This document shows, one piece after another, positions 1 through 9,988 of a stretch of DNA of 64,000 bases. The position numbers were made by a program, and so were the translations under genes. Positions within the stretch are counted from its first letter, which is position 1. Each line of letters starts with the position of its first letter. The notes below the pieces were generated by a model that was not told where the DNA came from, ran no database searches, and saw nothing but the letters and a program-made list of their open reading frames with translations. Origin of the DNA: Guyanagaster necrorhizus (lineage: Eukaryota > Basidiomycota > Agaricomycetes > Agaricales > Physalacriaceae); assembly GCF_019112545.1 (NCBI RefSeq), contig NW_025064888.1, positions 935,588-999,587 of the forward strand, read 5' to 3'.

Positions 1-819
1 TTGTGTCTTCATTCATGATACAGATGATATGCTAATGAGGTGTGTCCATCCCAGCAGAGGCCAAGACCAGAATGAAAAATGTACCTTTTGATTGACAATA
101 AAGTATCATCTCTCTGTGCTGCCAGTAGATCTCACAGACTCCATTCACACTTGGAGAAGATCAGTGATATGTATTGTCAGAGCCACTCAAGATTTCCATT
201 AAGATCAATTACAGGAAGGGATGTTAAGAGGAGTAATGTATGGATCAGAGCCATAGTATCTTGAGCATAGGTACAGAGCCATAATTAAAGGAGAGGCTGT
301 CAAGGACTTTTGGATTCAATACAGAAGCTGAGACATATAAGAAGTAAATGTATGTGAGCTGCTGAATGATCACTCTGATAGCAAATGATTTCACCTCTAT
401 ATAATGGGACTTTCATGTAATATGCAGCTTGATTTTGGTGAAACATGACCAAATGAGAGAACTTGAAGCCATCAAATTGAAATTCCACTTTGCATGAGGA
501 TTTCTGTGTAGCAGTTATGCCATAGCCTTTTAATAAGGCATCACAAGCAGTATTATCTATCATGTTGGTTCATATAGACAGCATAATAACATTGTCAGAG
601 TTACTAAGAGAGGCTTTAATGAAAATAAGCTGATTATTAGAGGTGGCAGGAGATACCTGTTTGAACTTACCAAGGATGCTTGAAGTCAGAGAAGCATCCA
701 AGAATGAAGGATATCTCCAACTGAGAAACACATGTTGACCATTCAACAGCCTCATTTTAAAAATCATCAATGAGGAACCCAAGTGCCACATGGATTCAGA
801 GAGAAATTCTTTTAAAGGT
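1..819. other. Unassigned degenerate transposon-like sequence
   Basis: This stretch has essentially no CpG and no frame open for more than about 90 codons. Two minus-strand frames (570-791 and 300-563) run one after the other and contain a short glycine-rich segment faintly like the region after the Copia protease, but no catalytic motif is visible. It ends where the LTR-C repeat begins at 820. I read it as old retroelement debris without a safe family assignment. Confidence 0.35.
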
Positions 820-973
820 TGTTGGGATTTTGCTGGAAAGTTCTAGAAAGAGCAATCTGACATCATGCTGAGGGTTGATGAGTAAGCTTGAGAGAAAGAG
901 AAAGTTGTAGTAAATTCTAGATATAAGCCTAAAGAGTATAAATACAAGCTCTGTAGGAGCTGTAGAAAAATAA
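820..973 (+). repeat. LTR-C, left copy, first part (split by A1)
   Basis: The repeat starts TGTTGGGATTTTGC and carries a TATA-like GAGTATAAATAC near 930. It is interrupted at 973 by element A1 and resumes at 24664-24726, ending CCAACA. The joined length is 217 bp, identical to the inverted copy at 25040-25256. The ends TGTTGG/CCAACA form a 6-bp inverted terminus typical of LTRs. The last five bases (969-973, AATAA) are the target-site duplication of A1. Confidence 0.75.
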
Positions 974-1446
974 TATCATGATTTTCCTTACTTTTATTTC
1001 TTTTCTATGAGTTAACTCTTATTTATGCTTAGTCAGAGCATCTAAACCAGTGCTTAGGACCATGGGACAGGCTGAGTCAGCACAACAAGCCCAGTCACTC
1101 ATTGTCCTTTGACACAACAGCATTGCTTGATGATGCACAGCAGCACTATTGTAGGTAGTATCAATGTCTGAGGACAAAGGGCACAAAGGACATAGAAATG
1201 CACAATAGATAGTCATATATTTATCTCTATGATGTACAGTATATAAGGAGGCTCACTTTTGCTGGTTAAACCCCAGCTTTGAGCTAAAGTTTATTCACTC
1301 TTATTCTACTCTCAAGCTATTATCTTGGGTCTTGAAGCATTTGGCCAACAAAGAACACAATAAAGTGAACTCTAGCACAAAGGTTCAAATATAAAACTAT
1401 GCTAGTTTATCATGTGTTTCTGATTACATGCAGCTTGAGTCTAATA
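974..1446 (+). repeat. 5' LTR of A1
   Basis: The 473-bp LTR starts TATCATGATTTTCC (ancestral TGTTATGA form) and ends CTAATA, equivalent to CTAACA in sister copies. A TATA box TATATAA lies at 1240-1246. The segment 1275-1287 (AGCTTTGAGCTAA), 35 bp downstream of it, is complementary to the PBS at 1448-1460. It pairs by sequence with the 3' LTR at 24241-24658, which lacks a short internal segment. Confidence 0.88.
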
Positions 1447-1447
1447 A

Positions 1448-1460
1448 TTAGCTTGAAGCT
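1448..1460 (+). promoter_or_regulatory. Self-priming primer-binding site of A1
   Basis: TTAGCTTGAAGCT lies one base after the LTR end. It does not start with the TGG expected for a tRNA primer. It pairs over 13 bases with LTR positions 1275-1287, with two central G-U wobbles, at the expected 5' end of the transcript. This is the layout of Tf1-type self-primed retrotransposons. Conserved at 15178-15190 and 48919-48931. Confidence 0.7.
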
Positions 1461-1490
1461 TGAAGCTTCCCTTTCTTCATGCACATTAGC

Positions 1491-2502
1491 ATGGAAGAAA
1501 CTGAATGCTATCCATCAACCCATCATCCCCAAACTTTGACCATAAGTTCTTTGAACTCCTTGCTTTTATCATTGGAACATTATTAGGCTTATTGGTGATC
1601 ATCCAACTTTGTTGAAGATGCCAATCAATCACAGCTTGAGCAGTCAGATATTACCAAGAATTTCAGCACATCTGACACATACTCTGAAATGTAACCTCCA
1701 ACCTTCTGCTCTATGACATCCTCAACTCCACCTAACTCTCCTTCCAGCCCATGGAGTGACTCTTACCCAAAGCTGGGCATAGTAGCTCACATATAGAAGA
1801 TGTTCAAGAAGAAAGACACAGATACCCCTCTTGATCCAGCTGACCAGACAGCAGAAACTACAACTCTCATCTTACAGAGTTTCAGAACCTATGGATTCCA
1901 ACTCCTATCTTAAACTATAAGGATGAGAACCTCTCTCAGGACTTCTTTAATGACTTGCTATTCTCTGACTATTCCACCACCTCAAGAGAACCTGGCATTG
2001 CTGATCATGCTAGAGACTCTCTTGATGCCTCTAGGGTGGCTTTAAGATCCTGAAGTGTATCACCAGACTCAGAACATGACTCACTCTATGCAACTCCAAC
2101 TGGAAGCCCTGCTCTCTCAGTCCACTCCAACTACAGTAACCATAGGGTGGGCAGGATATCTGGCAGCAATGGCAATACCCAAAGGCAAGGATTGGCAGCC
2201 TGAGATAGGATCATTTAGTGGATATTCTCAGACTGAGACCTTCAAGTCTCATTTAATTATGATGCAGCAATACAGCAGCAACAATAATGACAGAAAGAGC
2301 AAGCCCAGACAGACCCTGAGTGAGCTTGAGAAGACCTTGCAGAGCATGCCAGAGTGCAGGCTCAGTGAGAGTATAAAGAAGCAGAAGAGGATAGATGACA
2401 GTGCCAGTGACAATATGAGGCTAAAGCCATCTGCCTGGGGAGCATCTCTCCAGGCTGGTACAGACTCCACTCCAAACTTTCTAGGTCTCCCTTTTGAGGG
2501 CC
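1491..2502 (+). pseudogene. A1 gag, 5' part, with N-terminal membrane segment
   Basis: The frame opens with ATG at 1491 shortly after the PBS. Around 1540-1615 it encodes a strongly hydrophobic stretch (FFELLAFIIGTLLGLLVIIQ) that recurs in A2 and H. Several TGA and TAG stops follow. A 154-codon open piece lies at 2055-2519, whose last codons already run into LTR-B. The frame is broken at 2503 by insertion of B1 and resumes at 10489. Confidence 0.65.
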
Positions 2503-3002
2503 TGTTAAGAACATGCTAATTGAGTGAGTTTGAGTGCACATGCAGAGACCAGCAGAGTGTGTGGATGTCAATGAAGCTATTGGCAATGTCACCCTTGAGT
2601 CAGAGCTCAAGGATTTAGATGGATGGAATGAAGTTCCATTGGAGAAGCAAAGAGGAGTATCCTTCAGAGCAGAATCTAATGGATGAGGTAGGGAGGAGTT
2701 GAAGTGAGTATGAAGTGTAGATGGCTATTCAAGTTAATATTCAAACTGAGTAGTTACAATAATTATATATAGCTTTATATACTAATAGTAGCTAATTCTG
2801 AGTTGGATTCTATTGGGTTCCAGTGTCAATATTCATTATCAAGTTTAGGGTCTAAATATTACAATATGAAATACAGATGTGAAATGATAATGGTGAAAAT
2901 GAAATTAATAAATAATGAAAAGTGGCCAAAGTCTAGTGGATTTTGGTGATTGAATCTATAGTTGGTTGAGGTGATATAGAGGCCAGCAGCATGCATGTAA
3001 CA
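2503..3002 (-). repeat. 3' LTR of B1
   Basis: The 500-bp repeat reads TGTTAAGAAC...GTAACA on the plus strand and is nearly identical to 9989-10488 and 59770-60268. TATA-like tracts around 2765-2785 face both directions. On the minus strand, TATATAAAG is followed about 34 nt later by AGTTTGAATAT (plus 2737-2747), the self-priming segment. In the plus direction the LTR lies directly upstream of the antisense gene and could serve as its promoter (inference). Confidence 0.85.
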
Positions 3003-3180
3003 GTATTCTCCTGTTAGCATTCTTGCCCTCAAGAGCACAGATCCTGATGGCTGGTGGAGCTATATAGAAGATTGTTAGTGGCTATGGGAAATTTTGTAAT
3101 TTGATCAGATACCACCACTATTGCCTAAGCTTTTTGCAACTATATTGCTCCTCACTATATATTATTGCTCATGCACTCCT

Positions 3181-4475
3181 GAGCCTTTGGTGAGGGAACT
3201 CATCTCTGATGGCCCTGAAGAGGCCAAGAAATTATTCTATCTGAAATAGCAAATCATAGAGAAAGAATATGCAGAGGCTGTAGAAGTCTACTTGAAGTGG
3301 AAAAGAGAGCAGGAGAGAGAGGAGAAGGTCTGGGCAGATCATGTGACCTAAGAGGCACAGAGAAAGAAGCAGCAAGAGAGATTGGAGAAAAAGAGAGAGG
3401 AGGTCCAGCAGATAGTGGAGAGATGGATGAAAGAGATAGAGGAGATGTTGAGAGAGGCAGCTTGAAGAGAGGCTGAGGAGAGGGAGGCTGTGGAGGCTGC
3501 AGCTCTTGCTGCAGCCTCAGAGGTAGGGCAGGAAGGGATGGTTATGAAGAGTGGGTTGCAAATGACTCCTGCAGAGGCCATTGATTTTTGGCATATCAAG
3601 TGCTGGCAGAATGGTTTGGTCCTGATTCTGGTCTTCACTTTAAGAGAGTGACTGGCCATATGCCTCTGGAGTCCAATGATGAGCAGGACAAGGAGACTGA
3701 GAGAGATGATGAGTCAAAAGAATCTGAGGAAACTCTGGAGAGGAGAAAGAGGATGCAAGAGGAGAAGAGGAGGGTGGCAGTTTTAGCAAAACAAGGCTAA
3801 AAACAGAAGTTCAAGTCTCAGAGTGTGGTGGGTGACAGTGAGGCAGAAATAGTGGCCAGTCTTAAGAAGAGGGTGAAGTTGGAGGTTGCAGGGCCAGTGG
3901 AGAGTGAGGAGGAATTGAGCAGTGAAAGTAAGTGTCTTATTGTTTCTGGTTGGCTTGTCTTAATTCTGTTTTTAGAGAGTTGCATGTGCTGCCATCAAGA
4001 TGGCACACTCTGTTATGCATGTTTAATAACTGAAGGCACCAGCTATGGGTGGACTTGTGCCCATTGCAAGGTTAAGAAGACTGCCTGTTTGTTCAACAAA
4101 AGTATTACTGCAAGTGAGGTGATCAGTAGTATAGAGGTCTCCACTGGTCTCCACCAACTTTCAAAGTTAATATGCAAGTTGATGCATTATATGGATGAGT
4201 TGGCAGATGAGATGATGGATGTTTGTAGTACTATAGTAGGTCTCCAGGATGATTATAGATCAGATGATATGTCATCTCTCTTAGAGTTGTTTTCAGAGTC
4301 CAAATTAAAGGCCTGGAAGAAGGCTTATCTGCTTTTCAAGGACAAGAAGGATCAAGAGATGGAAGATCTGTGGAAGGTAATGTTGAAGAGGCTGGATGAG
4401 GATATAGAGAAGTTGAAGAGATGGGGGGAGAGTTTGAGTTCTGATGTGAGCCTATTGGATTCCACTTTCTTGTAA
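3181..4475 (+). pseudogene. Antisense gene of B1: coiled-coil protein with doubled C-x2-C-x6-C motif
   Basis: I do not recognise a named family. The first part (3181-3590) encodes a Glu/Lys/Arg-rich, probably coiled-coil region with three stops. The frame shifts near 3590, then continues to 3800, and after one TAA to 4475. An intron-like segment (3928-3975: GTAAGT donor, TTTTTAG acceptor) directly precedes a cysteine region with two C-x2-C-x6-C units about 14 residues apart; the second is TCAHCKVKKTAC. Zn2Cys6 DNA-binding proteins use the same spacing. A second helical region follows, ending in a Ser-rich tail. B2 (60482-62193) carries the same order, intron position and end. The gene lies between pol and the 3' LTR, antisense to pol, and probably uses the LTR as promoter. 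This copy is inactivated. Confidence 0.7.
3928..3975 (+). other. Spliceosomal-type intron in the B1 antisense gene
   Basis: The 48-bp segment begins GTAAGTGT and ends CTGTTTTTAG. Removing it joins Ser-Glu to Lys-Ser-Cys in frame (phase 1), just before the first Cys pair. B2 has an equivalent 40-bp intron at 61157-61196 in the same place. The size matches host introns in the gene island (49-60 bp). Confidence 0.65.
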
Positions 4476-4639
4476 AGATTTTGTATGAAATATATATAGA
4501 AAAAGGCATTAAATGTTAGTAGTGGAGAAAAAAAAAATGTAAATACAAGATTTTGATTTTGAAAGTGTAAAAGAGGTGATTGAAATAGTAGTAATTAGTG
4601 GTTAAAATTGAAATAGTAAGGTGGAACACTGGTGGTATC

Positions 4640-4900
4640 CAGAGTAGTGTTGTATTAGAAACAGAATGTTTGAATGACTTTGAATAAGGATTCTAGTTTG
4701 CCTGAATATCAATGATAGAATTCTTTGATGAATTCATTAGCAGAAAACTCAGAGGCCAGTAACTAAGCAAATTCTTCATTGATATCTTCATAGCCTAGCC
4801 ACTGGATCTTATACAGCAGTGGGCAGTGAAACTAGCAGTCTAGCTTAGAGTTGAGGATTTAAGCTATTTTGAAATATTCTTCTCTGTTGACTTTAACTGG
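4640..4900 (-). pseudogene. B1 chromodomain (C-terminus of pol)
   Basis: The minus strand encodes a segment with LLYKIQWLGYED followed by an ANEFIKEF-type helix, the core of retrotransposon chromodomains (aromatic-W-x-G-Y, then an acidic W-containing turn and a C-terminal helix). The turn Trp and several Arg codons are now stops. In chromoviruses this domain reads histone marks and directs integration to heterochromatin. It is the last recognisable part of pol before the antisense gene. Confidence 0.65.
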
Positions 4901-5208
4901 AGGTGGTGGTAGTTAGATTTGGTTAGGAATGGTGTTTTCTTCTATAGGTTCCAATTGTGACACATGAAAGACTGGGTGAATGGATCAGAGATCTGGCAGA
5001 AGCCTCAGCATGAAGGAGTGAGAATCCAGTTAAGCTATGATTTCAAAAGAACCAAGGTATTTCTCTGAGAATTTTCTGGTTGGATGGATGGTTTTGATAT
5101 GTTTGAAACTGAGGTAGACCTTGTCACTTACTGTGAACAGGGGTGCTGGAATCTGATGCTTGTTCACCTGGATCTTGAAGTGAGTCTGAGCCTTAGAGAT
5201 TTTGTCTT

Positions 5209-6336
5209 TTAATACTTGATGGAGTTCATCAAGGTCAACTGCATAGTTTTGGGCCTGAGTGGAGGTGATGTCCCTTTCAGAATGAATGATGATGTTAGAG
5301 TGGTAACCCTTATTGGCAAAGAATGGAAAAATCTCAGTGGATACATTAGAGATGTTGTTGTAGGCAAACTCAGCAATAGGTAAGAGGGTGTTTCAGTTGT
5401 CCTGCTGATAGGAGCAGTAGATGTGGATGTCTTATTCCAGAGTTTGATTTGCTCATTTGGTTTGTCCATCAGCCTCTGGATGATAACTCAAAGTAAGGCA
5501 GAGTTCTATGTTAAGGGCAGTGACTAGGGCATGAGTAAACTGGAAGACAAATTCAGAACTATGATCAGATGTGATGTGACTGAGTACCCCATGTTTGGAG
5601 AAGATATGAATAAGGAAAAGTTGGGTGAGCTCCACAGAATTAATAATGTCATAAGTGGAGATGAAGATAGCTTGCTTGCTAGCTCAGTCTATAACTACTA
5701 AGATAGTGGTAAATCTATTGGAGTCCAGTAGTTGTTCAATGAAACCTATGAAAATAAAATCCCATGACCATTTGGGAACTGGCAGAGGTTTGAGTAACCT
5801 ATAGAGGCAGTGTCTAGATGTCTTATTGCATCCACAAACTGTGCAGGACTTAACATAGTGTTGAATATATTCATACATCTTTGACCAGATATAGTTCTAC
5901 CAGACTAGTTCCAATGTTCAGTTTTGACCAAAGTGACCTGCCAAGATATGGTCATAATTGTTCTATAGTATATGGAGATGGAGATTGTCAGAGTCTGGAA
6001 TATAGATGCAGCCTTCAAACTGAAGGGTGTTGGATTCATCAATGGACCACTGAGAGAGAGTGAATTCAAAAGTGGCCTTGGTCTGGTGGAAGCCATTGGA
6101 GCATATAGGGTCAGAGAATTGTGCTTGTTTGATATCAGTGTAGAGTTTGTCAATATCCATGATGGCACTAGCCCATAGGGTGAGGCCTTTAAGATAGGTT
6201 GTGTGGAGTGATGCAGAAAGTTGTTCTTGAGTGAACACAGGTTGGAAATTATAGAGGTTGACTTGGGTATATTGGCTATCCCTCTCTTTAGAGTAGATGT
6301 CCCATTGTCTAGTGAGCACATCCAGTTTTCCTTCAA
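5209..6336 (-). pseudogene. B1 integrase
   Basis: The order on the minus strand is a pre-integrase segment (6319-5963, with FEGCIYIPDSDNLHLHIL), a zinc-binding C-x2-C (CTVCGC, about 5830), the catalytic core (5740-5450) and the GPY-like end. The core is degenerate: the first catalytic Asp position reads IGFI, the second SDHSSEF is kept, and the Glu region reads PEADGQTK. It lies between RNase H and the chromodomain. Inactive. Confidence 0.72.
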
Positions 6337-6399
6337 GTTTCTCAGGGCAGAACTGGATTACTAGGTTGAACTGAGATAGATATTCAGACCAGCAGACCT

Positions 6400-7740
6400 G
6401 TCAGTGGATTAGAATCTTGGTGGTGGCAAAGTATTCAAGGTTTTTGTGGTCTGTTACAGCATTGATAGAGTCTATAGACCCTTCAAGATAGTGCTGCCAA
6501 TGTTTAAAGGCTTCAAAAATGGCTAGAAGCTATTTGTCATAGGTATTATAGTTGAGTTTAGCATTATGGAGGCTTTGAAAGTGAAAGGTGATGGGGTGAA
6601 TTTTGCCATCTTCAAGATAGATAGAGAGGATAGCTGCAACTGTATAATTAGAGGTATCAGTTTCCACCACTATCTTTTGATTGGAGACCCAGTGAGTAAG
6701 GATAGAGACATGTGTAAAAGCCTGTTTCAACTTGTTGAAGGCAGCCAAGCATTTGTCATTAAATTTTCATGGAGTTTCCTTATGAGTAAGTCATGTAAGA
6801 GAAAGAATGATATCACTATATTTATGTATGAAGTGATGGTAGAAGTTGGTGAAGCCAAGAAAAGATTGAATGTCTTTGACCTTTTGTGGCACTAGCCAGT
6901 CAACAATAGCCTTGACTTTTTCTTCAGACATGCAAAGTCCTTCAGGTGATAGGATATAGCCTAGGTATTCTATGGAATCCCAGTTGAATTTGCATTTGGA
7001 ATCTTTGCAATAGAGTCCATTAGCTCTAAGCCTGCATAGAACCTCATGAACATATTTCTGGTGATCTCTCAGGTTGTCAGAATATATGAGGATGTTATCA
7101 AGGTAGACTACTACTGATATGTTGAGCATGTCAGAGAATATATTGTTTACAAATTGTTGGAATGCTGCTGGAGCATTTGTGGGGCCAAAAGGCATGACAT
7201 GCTATTTGAAGAAACTATAACAGGTTCAGAAAGCTGTTTTCCATTCATTCTCTTAGGCTATATAAACAAGATGGTAGGCATGTTGTAGGTCAAGCTTAGT
7301 GTAGATGCACATAGAGCAAGTGGAGTTGAGGAGGTTGAAAATGAGAGGAAGAGGGTAGTGATCCTTCTTGGAGATTTTGTTTAGGCCATGATAGTCAACA
7401 CAAAGTTGAAGTTCACCAGTTTTCTTTTTGATAAATAGAACTGGAGCTCTGTGCAGAGAGCAGGATGGAGTAATGAACCTATTGCATAGGTTATCATCAA
7501 TAAACTCTTATAGGGTCTTGAGTTCAGATTCTGAAAGAGAATAAATGGGTCTAAGCAGTGGAGATGTTCTTTTCTCAAAGTTGATTTTGAGGTTATATGG
7601 CCTGTGTTTGGGTAGCTTTTTGGAGAGAATATCACTGAAGACATCTGCAAAATCATGGTACTCTACTGGCACTGATAAAAGGTCTGCTGGTTCTACAGAT
7701 ACAGCTTTAGCTCTAATTTTAGGCAAAAAAGGCTGCAGTG
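6400..7740 (-). pseudogene. B1 reverse transcriptase and RNase H
   Basis: RT starts near 7726 with a PEYHDFADVFS-like linker, and 7195-6791 holds the palm with PFGPTNAPAAFQQFVN and the catalytic box YLDN, where the second catalytic Asp of YLDD is Asn. The connection segment has YLGYILSPEG and [13 protein letters not shown]. RNase H (about 6750-6400) begins VVETDTSNYTVAAILS. Stops at former Arg and Trp positions make it inactive. Confidence 0.8.
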
Positions 7741-7768
7741 TGAACTGCTGAGCACCTTCTGCACTGGC

Positions 7769-8524
7769 TCAGACAAATGTGGCAGCAGATATGATAGAGA
7801 TCTTTGAGTATGCTTTTATAGTAAAAGACTCTGAGAGAGAATAGAAATAGATGGGTTCATACAGGAATAGAGTCTGCCTGCTACTCAGAAGGGATTTGGA
7901 ATAGAATGAAGCTCTAAAGGTTGGACTGATGGAGTCTGGTGAGCACAGAAGTCCTGAAATTGAGCTGGAAGGCTCAGAGAGGAATAGACTGTTGTTCTGT
8001 GAGCACAGAAGTCCCTGGGATGTGGTGGAGACCATGGAATTGGTTGGAGTGAGATCCTGGTAGCTTGAGTGAAAAGTGATACTGTTTTCAGCCCAGTCAA
8101 TCAGTGGATTGTAGTGGAAGAGCCAGTTGTATCCTAAGACAAGATTGCAAGACAAATTCAGAGGAGTGACATAGAAGTCAATGGAGAAGGTGTCTCCAGA
8201 TGGAAAACAGATGGGAATGGTTGTGATTTGAGATATATGGCTCCTGATGGAGCCATCAAATAATTGAAGTTGCATGCTAGAGATGGCTTTAATAGAGATT
8301 TCATTGGTAGCTACATACTTAGTGTCAACAAAGCAGTGGCTAGAATCATAATCAATAAGAGCAAGAAAGTGCAGAATAATACAAGTTGGGGAACTGTTGA
8401 GTTTCATAGTAGTAGATAATTCTGCTGAAAGGGAAATATAAAAGAAGTGATTGGAAAGGGATGTTGGATTGAGGGTGATGACCTCTGGTGTGTGAATAGA
8501 GTCAATACAACCCTGAACTTGCAT
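7769..8524 (-). pseudogene. B1 retropepsin-like protease
   Basis: A 251-codon open minus-strand frame contains ALIDYDSSHCFVD, corresponding to the D-S-G-S-S-H-C-F-V-D active-site loop of fungal gypsy proteases with Gly replaced by Asp. Later it has VLGYNWLFHYNPLIDW, the conserved flap/linker before RT. It cleaves the Gag-Pol polyprotein in active elements. The frame is open but the Gly change in the active-site loop argues against activity. Confidence 0.78.
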
Positions 8525-8619
8525 AGAGAGAATAGAGTTGCTTCCTAGTTTTCTGACTCTGCTGGAGCCAGCTTCACAGAAGTGATGTCTACTTCAGCTG
8601 CATGACTCTTGGTGGTTAC

Positions 8620-9872
8620 TGTGGCCTTTCATTTGTTGCAATCCTCAGTCTTGTGTTTGGCTCCACAGAATATGCAGAGGTTGTTCTGATGCTGGCAGTC
8701 TTTTTCTTCCTGGGTCAGATGGCCATCTTTGCCTAGCTTGTCAGCATAGAGCTTAGCAGTGGTGGATTTTGGTGCAGAGCTGGAGTCTGAGGAATTGGAT
8801 CCCTTAGATTTGGGATTGGAGGATTGGTTAGAGGCCTTATTTTCTTAGTTTTCATGGGCAATTTGGTCTTCCAGGTCCAGTAATGAGCATTAAGTTTTTG
8901 GATGAGGAGATGCATGTCACAAAGGTTGCTGGGCTTTCCATAGTGAGCTATATCATTCTTGATGTGAGTACAGAGGCTACAGTAGAAGGTGTGGTGGAGG
9001 GAGCTGTCTCTGTATCTGATTTGCAAGGCATACTGGTTGAATTAGACTATGTACTTTATGATTCACTCTCTATCACACATCTGAAGGTGTTCTAATGCAT
9101 CTTCAGCATCTCCAATAGTGTTGAAGGGGCCAAAGTTGCTATGAAGCTCATCCAAGAAAGCTGTATAGAAGAATTGCCAGGCTGGTGGATTCTATGGATT
9201 GGGTTTAAGAATGTCTAGTTTGAACCAGTTAAGCACAGTGTTAGCCAGAAAGAAAATAGCATAGTTGATCTTACTAGCATCTGTTGCAAATGCAGTAGGT
9301 CTGTTATTGAAGTTCAACTGAAGGAAAATGATGAAGGTCTTCAGTTTGTGAGAGTTAGAGCCATCAAATGGTTTCAGTTCCTTGACTTTGGTGTGAATAG
9401 TGGCTGGTTTAGGGTTATTGAGAGAAGCAGAGACTTCTTGTAACAGGTTCATGAATTCTAGAAACATGTCCTGCTGGTTTGGATTGTTGCTTTCTGCAGG
9501 GCCATTGGAGCTGCCTGGGCTATTGGGACTGCCTGGACCTTCTGGCCCTTCTGGAAAAGGGTTTGGTGAGTTATCACCTGGTTTCTGTCAGATGAGAGTA
9601 TGAGTGGAGATGTCTGAATTCTCATGCATGTTATCCAGAGATAAAGGGTCTAGAGGGTCAGTTTAGATGTCATACATCAGGCTGGTCCATTAGACTCCAT
9701 TGATTGAGATGCTGGTGGCATCAAAAGAGTTAGGGGAATTGTCATAATTAGGTTGATGGACAGTAAAGCTAGAGTGATTGTAGGTTTCTCTATGAGAAGG
9801 TTGTCCTCCACTGGAGGCTGATCTGAAAAGGTCTGGTTGTTCCTTTGAGATGGAGGCTGGAATGTCTTTCAT
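8620..9872 (-). pseudogene. B1 gag (capsid and zinc knuckle)
   Basis: An N-terminal piece (9872-9690) is polar and Ser/Gln-rich. The capsid segment (9467-9192) has KPFDGS...FATDASKINYAIFFLANTVLNWF, a pattern of retrotransposon gag domains. A zinc knuckle CIFCGAKHKTEDC lies near 8640-8690. The pieces are separated by stops and a frame change. It is the first gene after the B1 5' LTR on the minus strand. Confidence 0.7.
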
Positions 9873-9975
9873 GGAAAAACATGTTGTGATGGATAGGCTG
9901 GGTTTGTTTGAGGTTGGCTTCTATGGGTTAGGTAAATGTGATAGATATGATAAAAATTTTTGACTCAAGAGTTTG

Positions 9976-9986
9976 AGTTCAAATAT
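9976..9986 (-). promoter_or_regulatory. Self-priming primer-binding site of B1
   Basis: On the minus strand ATATTTGAACT begins two bases after the 5' LTR. It pairs over 11 bases (two central G-U wobbles) with AGTTTGAATAT in the LTR (plus 10223-10233), about 34 nt downstream of a TATA box. No TGG tRNA-type PBS is present. In B2 the LTR segment (60004-60014) shows the opposite decay of the same CpG. Confidence 0.55.
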
Positions 9987-9988
9987 AC

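Noticed and set aside
5905..6336. A 143-codon minus-strand open frame
   Set aside because: It overlaps the true B1 pre-integrase frame (6319-5963), which carries the family motif FEGCIYIPDSDNLHLHIL and aligns with B2; the longer frame has no such match.
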